Positions 25,783 to 35,553 of a DNA stretch of 64,000 nt are shown here, in pieces. Every line of letters begins with the position of its first letter. Within the stretch, counting starts at the first letter, position 1. The notes beneath the pieces are model-generated. The model made no database searches. It had not been told where the DNA came from and saw nothing but the letters and a program-made list of their open reading frames with translations. Location: assembly GCF_012932145.1 (NCBI RefSeq), contig NZ_MWOK01000004.1, forward strand, positions 1-64,000, read 5' to 3'. Made by a program: the position numbers and the translations under genes. Origin of the DNA: Acidovorax sp. SRB_14 (GTDB lineage Bacteria; Pseudomonadota; Gammaproteobacteria; Burkholderiales; Burkholderiaceae_C).

Positions 25783-26628
25783 ATGACATCCCTGTTCCGC
25801 CCCCGTGTCCTGCCACGCAGCCTGGCGCGGCCCGCGCGCGCCGCCCGGCCGGCACGCAGCACGCGTGCGCCCTGGGCCTGGGCGCTGGCCGGTGCGCTGG
25901 CCGGCGCGCTGCCCGCGCTGGCGGCCTTTGCCCCTGCGCAGTGGCTGGCGGGCGGCGTGGCCCGCTCCAGCGGCGGCCAGCTGCAGCTGGCGCAGGCGCG
26001 CGGCACGGTGTGGACCGGCTCGGCGCAGCTGGTGCTCACCGGCGGCGCCGCCAGCCAGGACATCGCCGCGCTGCCCGGCCGCGTCGGCTGGCGCGTGCGC
26101 CCCACGTGGACCGGGCTGCGCGCCGACGTCCACGCCGCCTGCTGCACCGCCGTGCCCCTGCAGCTGCGGGCACGGCCGCGCTGGGGTGGCGCACACCTGG
26201 CGCTGGCCGACGGCCAGAGCCAGTGGCCCGCGGCCGTGCTGGCCGGTCTGGGCACGCCCTGGAACACCCTGCAGCCGCAGGGCCAGCTGCTGCTGCGCAC
26301 CACGGGCCTGCAGGCCGACTGGGCTGCCGGGCGCCTGGTGCTGGCAGGCCAGGCGCAGCTCGATGCGCTGGCCATGTCGTCGCGCCTGTCGACGCTGCGG
26401 CCCATGGGCAGCTACCGCTTTGCCTTGCAGGGCGGCGAGGTGCCCACGCTGACGCTGCAAACGCTCGAAGGCAGCCTGCAGTTGAGCGGCAGCGGCCAAT
26501 GGGTTGGCCAGCGCCTGCGCTTCGCGGGCGAAGCCAGCGCCGCGCCCGAGCGCGAGGCGGCCCTGGCCAACCTGCTCAACATCATCGGGCGGCGCAGCGG
26601 TGCGCGCTCCATCATCACCCTGGGTTGA
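25783..26628 (+). CDS. gspN: Type II secretion protein GspN
   Basis: This 281-residue protein has a basic N-terminus, one hydrophobic span (about residues 28-48), then a beta-rich periplasmic part with the GspN-like phrases [17 protein letters not shown] and [11 protein letters not shown]. GspN is an accessory T2SS protein missing from many systems. The start ATG 25783 lies 35 bases after gspM. Confidence 0.85.
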   Translation: MTSLFRPRVLPRSLARPARAARPARSTRAPWAWALAGALAGALPALAAFAPAQWLAGGVARSSGGQLQLAQARGTVWTGSAQLVLTGGAASQDIAALPGRVGWRVRPTWTGLRADVHAACCTAVPLQLRARPRWGGAHLALADGQSQWPAAVLAGLGTPWNTLQPQGQLLLRTTGLQADWAAGRLVLAGQAQLDALAMSSRLSTLRPMGSYRFALQGGEVPTLTLQTLEGSLQLSGSGQWVGQRLRFAGEASAAPEREAALANLLNIIGRRSGARSIITLG

Positions 26629-26642
26629 ACCTGGAGTACCGA

Positions 26643-28880
26643 ATGCATTTTCCCCCCAAGCACCCCCTGCGGACCGCTATTCAAATCATAGCCTCCAGCG
26701 CTTTACTGGCAAGCGCTACAGGCCCAATTCATGCCCAAACCGCGGTGGACACGGGCAGCACCAGCGTGCGCCCGGGCGAGCCGGTCACGCTGAACTTCGC
26801 CAACGCCGAGATCGAGGCCGTGGCCCGCACCATGGCCACCATCACGGGGCGCAATGTGGTGGTCGACCCGCGCGTCAAGGGCACGCTGAACCTGGTCACC
26901 GAGCGCGCCGTGAGCCCGGCGGCGGCCTTCCAGCAGTTCCTGGCGGCGCTGCGCCTGCAGGGTTTCACCGTGGTCGAGTCCGCCGGCCTGTACAAGGTCG
27001 TGCCCGAGGCCGATGCCAAACTGCAAAGCGGCAGCGTGAGCGTGGCCCGCGCCGGCAGCAGCGGCCCCGCGGGCGGGCAGATCGTGACGCAGATCTTCAA
27101 GCTCAACTACGAAAGCGCCAGCAACCTGGTGCCCGTGCTGCGCCCGCTGATCAGCCCGAACAACACCATCAACGTCAACCCCGGCACCAACGCGCTGGTC
27201 ATCACCGACTATGCCGACAACCTGCAGCGCCTGGGCAAGATCATTGCGGCGATGGACGTGTCGAACGCGAGCGACGTGGAGATCATTCCTCTCAAGAACG
27301 CCCTGGCCACCGACCTGGCACCGCTGGTCGCACGCCTCATCGATTCCGGTGCAGCCCCGGGCGCGGCCGGCGGTGCCACGCCGGGCCAGGCCGACACCTC
27401 GTTCAAGACCACGCTGCTGGCCGAGCCGCGCAGCAACGCCCTGGTCCTACGCGCCGCCAACCCGGCGCGCGTGGCCCAGGTGCGCGCCCTGGTCGAGAAG
27501 CTCGACCAGGCGCCCGTGCCCGGCAGCTCGGCGGCCCACGGCAACATCCATGTGGTCTACCTGAAGAATGCCGACGCCACGCAACTGGCTACCACTTTGC
27601 GCGCCGCCATGTCGGCCGGCAGCGGCAACGCTGCGAGCGCGGGCTCGGGCCCCGGTCCGCAGTCGCCCGGCCTGTCGCCGCCGCCGAGCAGCACGGGCAG
27701 CAGCAACGCCGGGCTGAGCACCGGCATGGGCGCCAGCCTGGGCAGCAGCGCCAGCAGCAACCAGCCGTCCACCGGCGGCCAGATCCAGGCCGACCCGTCG
27801 ACCAACTCGCTCATCATCACCGCGCCCGAGCCGCAATACCGCCAGCTGCGCGCGGTCATCGACCAGCTCGACGGGCGCCGCGCCCAGGTGCTGGTCGAGA
27901 GCCTGATCGCCGAGGTCAACATGGACAAGGCGGCGCAGTTCGGCGTGCAGTGGCAGAGCCTGCTGGGCCAGGGCAACAACGTCGTCGGCGTGGCGGGCAG
28001 CAACTTCACCGTGGGCGGCATCAACCTGTTCTCGCTCGCGGCCGGGCTCTCGGGTGGGGTCACGGCCACCTCGCCAGTGCCGTCGCCGGGCTTCAACTTC
28101 GGCGTGGCGGCCAAGCACAACGGCAAGTTCGTGCTGGGCGCGCTGGCCAACCTGCTGCAGACCTCGGGCGACGGCAATGTGCTGTCCACGCCCAACCTGC
28201 TGACGCTCGACAACGAAGAAGCAAAGATCCTGATCGGCGAGAACGTGCCCTTCGTCACCGGTTCGTACTCCACCACCGGCAACACCAGCACCGTCAACCC
28301 GTTCACGACCGTGGAGCGCAAGGACGTCGGCCTGACGCTGCGCGTGAAGCCGCAGATCAACGAGAACGGCACCGTCAAGCTGGTGATCTACCAGGAAACT
28401 TCCGCCGTCAAGGCCGGCACCGAAAACTCCGCCAACGGCCCCAGCACCACCAAGCGCTCGATCGAATCCACGGTGCTGGTCGAAGACGGCGCCATCGTCG
28501 TGCTCGGCGGCCTGCTGCAGGACCAGTACACCGGCAGCCAGCAAAAAGTCCCCTACCTGGGCGACATCCCCGGCGTCGGGGCGCTGTTTCGCAGCGACAC
28601 GCGGGCGCGCACCAAGACCAACCTGATGGTCTTCCTGCGCCCCGTGGTGGTGCGCGACGCGAACGAGAGCAGCCAGTTGTCGCTGGACCGCTACGACATC
28701 ATGCGCGGCGTGCAGCAGGCCGCCCAGCCCGTGCCCAGCGGCACCGTTCCGGTCAACGAAGCGCCTCTGCTGCCGGCCCTGGCCGGCCGCCCCGGTGCGG
28801 CGCCCGCGGCCGCCGTGCCCGCGCCGCTGGGCAATGTGCCGACCGCCCCGGTGTCCGAGCCGCTGCCCTCGCCCCAGTGA
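26643..28880 (+). CDS. gspD: Type II secretion outer membrane secretin GspD
   Basis: This 745-residue secretin forms the outer membrane exit channel. The signal peptide runs to about IHAQ and is encoded largely by dispersed repeat G. The N0/N1 domains begin [19 protein letters not shown]2 and N3 follow, with a long Ser/Gly/Pro linker inside N3 (about residues 325-380). The secretin core has [26 protein letters not shown] and [15 protein letters not shown] Pro/Ala-rich tail of about 50 residues ends the protein. A GGAG site precedes the ATG. The gene overlaps the gspE start by one base. Confidence 0.96.
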   Translation: MHFPPKHPLRTAIQIIASSALLASATGPIHAQTAVDTGSTSVRPGEPVTLNFANAEIEAVARTMATITGRNVVVDPRVKGTLNLVTERAVSPAAAFQQFLAALRLQGFTVVESAGLYKVVPEADAKLQSGSVSVARAGSSGPAGGQIVTQIFKLNYESASNLVPVLRPLISPNNTINVNPGTNALVITDYADNLQRLGKIIAAMDVSNASDVEIIPLKNALATDLAPLVARLIDSGAAPGAAGGATPGQADTSFKTTLLAEPRSNALVLRAANPARVAQVRALVEKLDQAPVPGSSAAHGNIHVVYLKNADATQLATTLRAAMSAGSGNAASAGSGPGPQSPGLSPPPSSTGSSNAGLSTGMGASLGSSASSNQPSTGGQIQADPSTNSLIITAPEPQYRQLRAVIDQLDGRRAQVLVESLIAEVNMDKAAQFGVQWQSLLGQGNNVVGVAGSNFTVGGINLFSLAAGLSGGVTATSPVPSPGFNFGVAAKHNGKFVLGALANLLQTSGDGNVLSTPNLLTLDNEEAKILIGENVPFVTGSYSTTGNTSTVNPFTTVERKDVGLTLRVKPQINENGTVKLVIYQETSAVKAGTENSANGPSTTKRSIESTVLVEDGAIVVLGGLLQDQYTGSQQKVPYLGDIPGVGALFRSDTRARTKTNLMVFLRPVVVRDANESSQLSLDRYDIMRGVQQAAQPVPSGTVPVNEAPLLPALAGRPGAAPAAAVPAPLGNVPTAPVSEPLPSPQ
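26677..26741 (+). repeat. Dispersed AGCGCTT-core repeat, copy G (encodes GspD signal peptide)
   Basis: It reads CAAATCATAGCCTCCAGCG, CTTTACTGGCAAGCGCTA, then CAGGCCCAATT, close to the family consensus throughout. In the gspD frame it encodes the hydrophobic core and cleavage region of the signal peptide ([20 protein letters not shown]). Confidence 0.8.
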
Positions 28881-30268
28881 TGCGCCACCCGCTGCCCTAC
28901 GCGTTTGCGCGCACCGCCCAGCTGCTGCTGGAAGACGACGGCCAGCGGCTCGTGCTCTGGCACGGCCCCGCGCCCAACACTACGGCGCTGAGCGAAGTCC
29001 TGCGCAAGCACCCGGTGCAGCAGCTGCAGGCGCTCGACGCGCACGGCCTGGCGCAGCGCATCAGCGCAGCCTATTCGCAGGGCGAATCGAGCGCCGCGAC
29101 CGTGGTCAGCGAGGTGGAGTCCGACACCGACCTCTCGCGCATGATGCAGGAGCTGCCCGCGGTCGAAGACCTGCTCGAAGCCGCCGACGACGCGCCCATC
29201 ATCCGCATGCTCAACGCGCTGCTCACGCAGGCCGCGCGCGACGGCGCCAGCGACATCCACATCGAACCCTACGAGCGCCTCAGCAGCGTGCGCTTTCGCG
29301 TCGACGGCGCGCTGCGCGAAGTGGTGCAGCCCAACCGCGCGCTGCACGCGGCGCTGATCTCGCGCCTGAAGATCATGGCCGACCTCGACATTTCCGAGAA
29401 GCGCCTGCCCCAGGACGGCCGCATCAGCCTGCGCCTGGGCACCCGCGCCATCGACGTGCGCGTCTCCACGCTGCCCAGCGCGCACGGCGAGCGCGCCGTG
29501 CTGCGCCTGCTCGACAAGAGCGAGAGCAAGCTGAGCCTGGAGGCCGTCGGCATGCAGGGCGAGACCCTGCGCCGCTTCGAGGGCCTGATCGCCCAGCCGC
29601 ACGGCATCGTGCTCGTCACCGGCCCCACGGGCTCGGGCAAGACCACCACCTTGTACGCGGGCCTGGGCCGCCTGGACGCCACGCGCAACAACATCATGAC
29701 GGTCGAAGACCCGATCGAGTACGAGCTGCCCGGCGTGGGCCAGACCCAGGTCAACAGCAAGATCGACCTGACGTTCGCCAAGGCCCTGCGCGCCATCCTG
29801 CGCCAGGACCCGGACATCATCATGATCGGCGAGATCCGCGACTTCGAGACCGCGCAGATCGCCATCCAGGCCAGCCTGACCGGCCACCTGGTGCTGGCCA
29901 CGCTGCACACCAACGACGCGGCCAGCGCCGTCACGCGCCTGACCGACATGGGCGTGGAGCCGTTTCTGCTGAGTTCGTCGCTGCTCGGTGTGCTGGCCCA
30001 GCGCCTGGTGCGCAAGTACTGCCCCGCCTGCCATGGCGCCGGCTGCGACGCCTGCGGCCAGACGGGCTACCAGGGCCGCACCGGCCTGTTCGAGCTGCTG
30101 GTGACCACCGATGCCATCCGCGCGCAGATCCACAACCGGGCGTCCGAGGCCGACATCCGCGCCGCCGCGCTGGGCGGCGGCATGGCGCTGATGCGCGACG
30201 ACGGCGAGCGCCTGATTGAGGCCGGTGTCACCAGCCGCGAAGAGGTGCTGCGCGTGACGCGCGACTGA
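28880..30268 (+). CDS. gspE: Type II secretion ATPase GspE
   Basis: This 462-residue cytoplasmic hexameric ATPase drives pseudopilus assembly. Motifs in order: [11 protein letters not shown] (near 118), Walker [11 protein letters not shown] (near 248), the Asp box [12 protein letters not shown], Walker [13 protein letters not shown], the His box [12 protein letters not shown], and a four-cysteine zinc site in [19 protein letters not shown] (near 380). The start codon shares one base with the gspD stop. A GC-rich palindrome follows the stop. Confidence 0.97.
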   Translation: MRHPLPYAFARTAQLLLEDDGQRLVLWHGPAPNTTALSEVLRKHPVQQLQALDAHGLAQRISAAYSQGESSAATVVSEVESDTDLSRMMQELPAVEDLLEAADDAPIIRMLNALLTQAARDGASDIHIEPYERLSSVRFRVDGALREVVQPNRALHAALISRLKIMADLDISEKRLPQDGRISLRLGTRAIDVRVSTLPSAHGERAVLRLLDKSESKLSLEAVGMQGETLRRFEGLIAQPHGIVLVTGPTGSGKTTTLYAGLGRLDATRNNIMTVEDPIEYELPGVGQTQVNSKIDLTFAKALRAILRQDPDIIMIGEIRDFETAQIAIQASLTGHLVLATLHTNDAASAVTRLTDMGVEPFLLSSSLLGVLAQRLVRKYCPACHGAGCDACGQTGYQGRTGLFELLVTTDAIRAQIHNRASEADIRAAALGGGMALMRDDGERLIEAGVTSREEVLRVTRD

Positions 30269-30391
30269 AGGCCGCGCCGCGCGGCCCTATCCGGGGTTGC
30301 CTTCCATCGGATCACTGGGCGGAGAGCCGCAGACAGTGCTGCAGCACCCCAAGGCGAGCCCACAACGTGTACGGTGAAAGGCCAACCCGTC

Positions 30392-30877
30392 TCAGCGCCC
30401 CATCCCGCGCTTGAGCTCCTTGAGCAGCACCACCACCTGCGTCGACGACTGCCGGTAGCTGCCCTGCAGCGTGCGCTGCGCCTTGTCCAGCTCGCCCGCG
30501 CGCAGATGCGCTAGCACCGCCGCCGCCTGCACATGGAAGTAGCGGTGGCGCGCGACCAGCATGTCGAAGGCCGGAAAGCGCCCCAGCGCATCGCGCCCGT
30601 CGCCGTGCAGCCAGCGGCCCAGAAAGCAATGTTCTGCGCGGCACAGCGTGTCGGGCTGCAGCGCGGGGTCGGGCGCGCCATCGAGCATGCGCTGCAAGCG
30701 GCCCCGCAGCGCCTCGTGCGCCGTGATCGCGGTGTCGATGTCGATCTCGGTCATCAGCGTGGAGGCGTACTCCTCGTCGAGCACCAGCTCGCTGGCGTTG
30801 TCCTCGCTGGCCCAGGCGCTTTCCAGGCTGTCTGGGCCCTGTGGGCGAATCTTGAACAAGCGGTTGAAAAATCCCAT
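30392..30877 (-). CDS. Stand-alone CZB (chemoreceptor zinc-binding) domain protein
   Basis: This 161-residue soluble protein has the CZB arrangement: a first histidine in [14 protein letters not shown], Cys in [11 protein letters not shown], and two histidines in [14 protein letters not shown]. Together these form the conserved His3Cys zinc site found at the end of chemoreceptors and diguanylate cyclases. Here the domain has no receptor part, only an N-terminal segment beginning [11 protein letters not shown]. It may act as a zinc or redox (hypochlorite) sensor for another protein; that is inference. It lies within the T2SS region, between gspE and gspF, on the opposite strand. Confidence 0.78.
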   Translation of the reverse strand: MGFFNRLFKIRPQGPDSLESAWASEDNASELVLDEEYASTLMTEIDIDTAITAHEALRGRLQRMLDGAPDPALQPDTLCRAEHCFLGRWLHGDGRDALGRFPAFDMLVARHRYFHVQAAAVLAHLRAGELDKAQRTLQGSYRQSSTQVVVLLKELKRGMGR

Positions 30878-31040
30878 GCTGCACCTCCGGCACCCCCTCC
30901 CGCGACACAAACGCCGGAGACAACGATTGGATACATTTTGTTTGATATCGGGGCGCCGTGGGCACCGCTTTCAGCGCCGATACCACAGCTGCGCCGCACG
31001 CACTGGCACAAGGGCTTGAAGAGCGCGGGACAATGGGGCC

Positions 31041-32072
31041 ATGACAACCCCCCTCTCCTCCCCTGCGCTGTCGATGCTGGACTTGGTGGCCGTGCGCGAA
31101 GGCGGCACCGTGGCCGAGGCGCTGCAGATCGCCCTGCGCACCGCCCAGCACGCCGAGTCGCTCGGCTTCAAGCGCTACTGGCTGGCCGAGCACCACAACA
31201 TGGCCGGCATCGCCAGCTCGGCCACGGCCGTGCTGGTGGGCCACATCGCCGGCGGCACGCGCAGCATGCGCGTGGGTTCGGGCGGCGTGATGCTGCCCAA
31301 CCATGCGCCGCTGGTGGTGGCCGAGGCCTTTGGCACGCTGGCCGAGCTCTACCCCGGCCGCATCGACCTGGGCCTGGGCCGCGCGCCCGGCACCGACCCG
31401 CTGACCATGCGCGCGCTGCGCCGCGACCGGCTCGAGACCGCCGACGACTTTCCGCGCGACGTGGCCGAGCTGCAGCGCCTGCTGGGGCCCGCGCAGCCGG
31501 GCCAGCGCCTGGTGGCCACGCCGGGCGCCGGCACCAACGTGCCGATCTGGCTGCTGGGCTCGAGCCTGTTTTCGGCGCAGCTGGCGGCCGAGCGCGGCCT
31601 GCCGTACGCGTTTGCTTCGCACTTTGCGCCGCGCCTGCTGCTGCAGGCCATCGAGCTGTACCGCCGGCTGTTCAAGCCCTCGGCCCAGCTCGCCAAGCCC
31701 TATGTGGTGATGGGCGTGCCGCTGATCGCGGCGCCGACCGACGAGGAAGCCGAATTCCTGGCCAGCAGCACCTACCAGCGCGTGTTGGGCATCCTGACCG
31801 GCGACCGGCGCCTGCTGCTGCCGCCCGTCGAGAACTTTGCCGCGCAGCTCGACCCGCAGGCGCGCATCGCGATCGACGACTTCCTGGCCGCCGCCGTGAT
31901 CGGCGGGCCCGAGACCGTGCAGCGCGGCCTCGCGGCCCTGCTGCAGGCCACGCGCGCCGACGAACTGATGCTGGTGAGCGACGTGTTCGACCCCCAGCTC
32001 CGCCTGCGCTCGCTCGACATCGCGGCCGCGGCCTGCGCGGCGCTGTCGGGCACGGCACAGCAAGGACTATAG
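31041..32072 (+). CDS. LLM class flavin-dependent oxidoreductase (MsnO8/YhbW-like)
   Basis: This 343-residue bacterial luciferase-like monooxygenase has the signatures [20 protein letters not shown] near residue 40 and [20 protein letters not shown] near 90, with [13 protein letters not shown] following. These bind reduced FMN from a separate reductase. The substrate is unknown, as for most of the family. It interrupts the T2SS genes between gspE and gspF, with no obvious link to secretion. Confidence 0.88.
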   Translation: MTTPLSSPALSMLDLVAVREGGTVAEALQIALRTAQHAESLGFKRYWLAEHHNMAGIASSATAVLVGHIAGGTRSMRVGSGGVMLPNHAPLVVAEAFGTLAELYPGRIDLGLGRAPGTDPLTMRALRRDRLETADDFPRDVAELQRLLGPAQPGQRLVATPGAGTNVPIWLLGSSLFSAQLAAERGLPYAFASHFAPRLLLQAIELYRRLFKPSAQLAKPYVVMGVPLIAAPTDEEAEFLASSTYQRVLGILTGDRRLLLPPVENFAAQLDPQARIAIDDFLAAAVIGGPETVQRGLAALLQATRADELMLVSDVFDPQLRLRSLDIAAAACAALSGTAQQGL

Positions 32073-32130
32073 AAAAGTGAGCTGACAGCGCTTACCTGGC
32101 AAGCGTTTGAGGCACTTTTGACCTAAAACC
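32071..32130 (+). repeat. Dispersed AGCGCTT-core repeat, copy H
   Basis: It starts at the oxidoreductase stop codon and reads GACAGCGCTTACC, TGGCAAGCGTTTGAGGC, then TTTTGACC. It lies between that gene and gspF. Confidence 0.75.
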
Positions 32131-32226
32131 ATCCGCCCCACTGCCACCGCAGGCGCGCGCCCGGCGCTGGCCGCGCAGCGGCTACCATCGCAAGCTGCCC
32201 CCACCACTGCGCCGCACCACCGTTCC

Positions 32227-33456
32227 ATGCCCGCCTATTCCTATGAAGCCCTCGACGCCCAGGGCCAGACCCGCAAGGGCGTGATGGAGGCCGACACGGC
32301 CAAGGCCGCGCGCAGCCAGCTGCGCGCACAGGCGCTGGTGCCCCTGAACGTCCAGATCGTGGGCCCGGACGCCGCGCCGGGCAGCGCCGGCGCGCTGGGC
32401 CGTAGCCTGTTCACGCGCCCGGTGTTCAACGCCACGGGGCTGGCCATCTGGACGCGCCAGATCGCCGGCCTGGTGTCGTCCGGCCTGCCGCTGGAGCGCG
32501 CGCTCACCGCGCTGGCCGAGGAGGCCGACGACGAGCGCCAGCACCACCTGGTGGCCATGCTGCGCGCCGAAGTCAACGCCGGCGCGACCTTTGCCCGCGC
32601 GCTCGAGCAGCACCCGCGCGAGTTTTCCGATATTTACTGCGCCGTGATCGGCGCGGGCGAACACAGCGGCAACCTCGGCCTGGTGCTCGAGCGCCTGGCC
32701 GACGACCTCGAGGAGCGCCAGGCGCTGCAGGCCAAGCTGCTGGGCGCGGCGCTCTACCCGGCCATCGTGACCCTGATCGCCATCGCCATCGTGCTGTTCC
32801 TGGTCAGCTACGTGGTGCCGCAGGTGGCCAGCGTGTTTGCCGGCACCAAGCGCGCCCTGCCGTTCCTCACCGTGGCCATGCTGGGCCTCAGCGCCCTGGT
32901 GCGCAACCACGGGCTGTGGCTGCTGGGCGCTCTTGTATTAATAGCATTCAGCGGACGCTGGGCTTTAGCCAGGCCCGTTTTTCGTGAAAAATTCGATGCC
33001 GCATGGCTGAACCTGCCGCTGGTCGGCAAGCTCGCGCGCGGCTACAACGCAGCGCGCTTTGCGAGCACGCTGGCCATGCTGGCGGGCGCCGGCGTGCCCA
33101 TCCTCAAGGCGCTGCAGGCGGCGGCACAAACGCTGAACAACCGCGCCATGCGCGCCGACGCGCTCGACGCGCTGGTGGCCGTGCGCGAGGGCGCACCGCT
33201 GGCCACCGCGCTGGCGCAGAAAAAACGCTTCCCGGGGCTGCTGGCCATGTTCGCACGCCTGGGCGAGCAGACCGGCCAGCTGCCCGTGATGCTGCAGCGC
33301 GCGGCCACGCAGCTCTCGACCGAAGTGCAGCGCCGCGCCCTGCAGCTGGCCACCATTCTGGAGCCTCTGCTCATCGTGGGCATGGGCCTGGTCGTGATGC
33401 TGATCGTGCTGGCCGTGCTGCTGCCCATCATCCAGCTCAACCAGTTCGTCAAATGA
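32227..33456 (+). CDS. gspF: Type II secretion inner membrane platform protein GspF
   Basis: This 409-residue polytopic platform protein begins MPAYSYEALDAQGQTRKG and has two homologous cytoplasmic GspF domains. The first contains WTRQIAGLVSSGLPLERAL, the second FASTLAMLAGAGVPILKAL. Membrane spans lie near residues 175-200, 215-240 and 375-400. Dispersed repeat I is contained in frame at the second span and the following loop. It is separated from gspE by a CZB gene and a flavin oxidoreductase, so its transcription is probably independent. Confidence 0.95.
   Translation: MPAYSYEALDAQGQTRKGVMEADTAKAARSQLRAQALVPLNVQIVGPDAAPGSAGALGRSLFTRPVFNATGLAIWTRQIAGLVSSGLPLERALTALAEEADDERQHHLVAMLRAEVNAGATFARALEQHPREFSDIYCAVIGAGEHSGNLGLVLERLADDLEERQALQAKLLGAALYPAIVTLIAIAIVLFLVSYVVPQVASVFAGTKRALPFLTVAMLGLSALVRNHGLWLLGALVLIAFSGRWALARPVFREKFDAAWLNLPLVGKLARGYNAARFASTLAMLAGAGVPILKALQAAAQTLNNRAMRADALDALVAVREGAPLATALAQKKRFPGLLAMFARLGEQTGQLPVMLQRAATQLSTEVQRRALQLATILEPLLIVGMGLVVMLIVLAVLLPIIQLNQFVK
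32931..32994 (+). repeat. Dispersed AGCGCTT-core repeat, copy I (inside gspF)
   Basis: It reads TTAATAGCATTCAGCG, GACGCTGGGCTTTAGCCAGG, then CCGTTTTTCGTGAAAAATTC. The T-rich GTGAAA end and core order match other copies. It is kept in frame and encodes the end of the second membrane span and the loop. Confidence 0.65.
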
Positions 33457-33484
33457 CGCCGCACCGGCGCAGAAAGGCAGTGCC

Positions 33485-34402
33485 ATGTCCGTGGGCCTGG
33501 GCGACCGACTCGTGGTCGCGATTTCCTCGCGCGCGCTGTTCGACTTCGAAGAGGAAAACCGCCTGTTCGACCAGGGGCGGGCGCAGGACTACATGCAGCT
33601 GCAGCTCGAGCGCCTCGATGTCACGGCGCGCCCGGGCGTAGCCTTCTCGCTGGTCAAGAAGCTGCTGGCCTTCAACGAACCCGGGCAGCAGCGCGTGGAG
33701 GTCGTGGTGCTCTCGCGCAACGACCCGGTCAGCGGCATGCGCGTGTTCCGCTCAGCCCGGGCGCACGGCCTCGCGAGCGTGCAGCGCGGCGTGTTCACGC
33801 AGGGCGCGGAGCCGTTTCGCTACCTGCGCCCGCTGGGCGCGCACCTCTTCCTGTCGGCCAACGGCGCCGATGTGAACGAGGCGCTGGCGATGGGCTTTCC
33901 GGCCGCCCGTGTGGCGACCCAGTCGGTACAGGCCAGCGCCACGCACCCGCAGGAGGTGCGCATCGCGTTCGACGGGGATGCCGTGCTGTTCTCGGACGAG
34001 GCCGAGCGCGTGTACCAGTCGTCGGGGCTCGATGCCTTCCAGGCCCACGAGGTCGAAAAGGCGCTGCTGCCTCTGCCCCCCGGCCCGTTCAAGCCCTTCC
34101 TGTCGGCGCTGCACCGGCTGCAGCAAAGCGGCGCGCACGGCATGCGCATCCGCACCGCGCTGGTCACGGCGCGCGGCGCGCCCGCACACGAGCGCGCCAT
34201 CCAGACGCTGATGAACTGGAGGATCGCCGTGGACGAGGCGATGTTCCTCGGCGGGCTGTCCAAGGGGGAGTTCCTGCGCGAGTTCGAGCCGGACTTCTTC
34301 TTCGACGACCAGACCGGCCATGTCAGCAGCGCCGCCCTGCATGTGCCGGCCGGCCATGTCAGCAGCGGCATCGCCAACCAGCCGCCGCCGTCCGCGGACT
34401 GA
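33485..34402 (+). CDS. 5'-nucleotidase, cytosolic type I-like family
   Basis: This 305-residue protein resembles the bacterial relatives of cytosolic 5'-nucleotidase I. Recognisable parts are LVVAISSRALFDFEEENRLF at the start, VVLSRNDPVSGMRVF near 80, the DGDAVLFSDEAERVY block near 160 with the HAD-type aspartates, and FLGGLSKGEFLREFEPDFFFDDQ near the C-terminus. It should dephosphorylate nucleoside monophosphates; the preferred base is unknown. A GAAAGG site precedes the ATG, and gspF ends 28 bases earlier. Confidence 0.82.
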   Translation: MSVGLGDRLVVAISSRALFDFEEENRLFDQGRAQDYMQLQLERLDVTARPGVAFSLVKKLLAFNEPGQQRVEVVVLSRNDPVSGMRVFRSARAHGLASVQRGVFTQGAEPFRYLRPLGAHLFLSANGADVNEALAMGFPAARVATQSVQASATHPQEVRIAFDGDAVLFSDEAERVYQSSGLDAFQAHEVEKALLPLPPGPFKPFLSALHRLQQSGAHGMRIRTALVTARGAPAHERAIQTLMNWRIAVDEAMFLGGLSKGEFLREFEPDFFFDDQTGHVSSAALHVPAGHVSSGIANQPPPSAD

Positions 34403-34478
34403 TCGGCGGCGGCGCGTCGGGGCCTGCACAACCGTGGCGAGGGCGGTGCGCCGCGCCGGTGCGCGCAGAGCGCGCGCT

Positions 34479-34910
34479 TCAGAGACCGCCGGTGCGCTTG
34501 GCCTTGGGGTCGGCGTAGGTCAGCGGCTCGTTCTTGGCCTGCTGCGCCATGCGCTCGGCCAGCGTGGTCTTGTTGATCTCCTGCGCCATCTCGATGGCGC
34601 TGCCGCTGGCGCGCCACATGGCCTGGATGAACTCCAGCAGCTGCTTGGAGATGGGCTCTTTCGGCGGCTCGGGGGGCTCCTCGACCGTTTCCTTCTTCTT
34701 GACCTCGGTCCAGTCGCGGTTGGGCGCCTCGGGCGACGACGGGGTGTCCGGCGTCGTCACGATGGCGCCCCCGCCCAGCCGGTCCATGGACTCGACCGGG
34801 TTGGCGACCTGGACGGGGCGCACAGGCACCGCACCCGACGCTCCGGTCGAATACAAGTCAGCGCCCTGGGGACGCCAGGGCGGCGATCGGTCTACAGGTG
34901 GCAGTGGCAT
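34479..34910 (-). CDS. Hypothetical protein, proline-rich
   Basis: I do not recognise this 143-residue protein. It has no signal peptide and no membrane span. The first half is Pro/Ser/Thr-rich and probably disordered. An acidic-proline hinge (EEPPEPPKEP, near residue 75) follows, then an amphipathic helical part (LLEFIQAMWRASGSAIEMAQ) and a basic end (DPKAKRTGGL). It converges with the 5'-nucleotidase gene. The reading frame is credible because codon bias fits and no better frame is available. The 149 bases between it and the next gene hold nothing I recognise. Confidence 0.6.
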   Translation of the reverse strand: MPLPPVDRSPPWRPQGADLYSTGASGAVPVRPVQVANPVESMDRLGGGAIVTTPDTPSSPEAPNRDWTEVKKKETVEEPPEPPKEPISKQLLEFIQAMWRASGSAIEMAQEINKTTLAERMAQQAKNEPLTYADPKAKRTGGL

Positions 34911-35059
34911 GGCAGTGGCCCACGGTTGAGAGAAACAAAAAAGGCTTTACGGCCTCCTCGTGCACCCATTACGGCAAAAAGCCGGGGAAGTTGAGCCCTT
35001 TTTGCGCCTTTGGTGCAAAAACCGGGTTTTCACCTAGGCACTTGGACCCGGTGGGCACG

Positions 35060-35542
35060 CTACAGGAAGCGCTCCAGCAGCCGGCGCGAAGCCCGGTCGA
35101 GCGCCGTGGTATCGGCCACCGAATACTGCACGCCGTCGTTGCCGGCGATCAACAGCCGTGTGCGGCCGCCCAGGCGGCGGATGTCCTCCTCGGCCTTGAG
35201 CACCAGCTGGGTCGGTCCGCGATCGGTGTCCACCTCCCAGGTGCTGGGCGTCGAAAAGCTCGACACGCTGTGGATCTTCTGGATGGCGGGCACGAACTCG
35301 CGCACCGCCAGCTCCTCCTCGATCAGCGGGCGCACGGACGCGGGCAGGTCGCCCAGGCGCTCGATCCACAGCAGTTCGTGGCCGTCGCTGCCGACCAGCG
35401 ACAGACCCTCGTCGGGGGCGGCGATCGGAAAGGCGCGCACGGGCAGCACGCCCGCGTGTTCGCTGCCGTCGGGCAGGGTCAGCACCAGGCGGCCATGGGC
35501 GTTGCGGTGCAGTTGCAGAGAAGGGGATGTAGACAGGAGCAT
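35060..35542 (-). CDS. DUF1854 protein, cyanophycin-metabolism associated
   Basis: This 160-residue protein matches the DUF1854 pattern: GVLPVRAFPIAAPDEGLSLV near residue 32, then ELLWIERLGDLP, REFVPAIQKIHSVS and a RTRLLIAGNDGVQY segment. No enzyme motif is visible. From memory, this family is repeatedly found with an ABC exporter and cyanophycin synthetases in Burkholderiales, as here. It lies 11 bases after the ABC gene, so the two are probably one transcript and may form a complex. Confidence 0.85.
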   Translation of the reverse strand: MLLSTSPSLQLHRNAHGRLVLTLPDGSEHAGVLPVRAFPIAAPDEGLSLVGSDGHELLWIERLGDLPASVRPLIEEELAVREFVPAIQKIHSVSSFSTPSTWEVDTDRGPTQLVLKAEEDIRRLGGRTRLLIAGNDGVQYSVADTTALDRASRRLLERFL

Positions 35543-35553
35543 GGCGTGTCGTT

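Noticed and set aside
25560-26642. Long N-terminal extension of the GspD frame
   Set aside because: It overlaps gspM and gspN in another frame, is Arg/Ala-rich, and the real start has GGAG and a signal peptide.
30270-30286. GC palindrome GGCCGCGCCGCGCGGCC after gspE
   Set aside because: It has no T-run on either strand and a three-base loop, so I do not call it a terminator.
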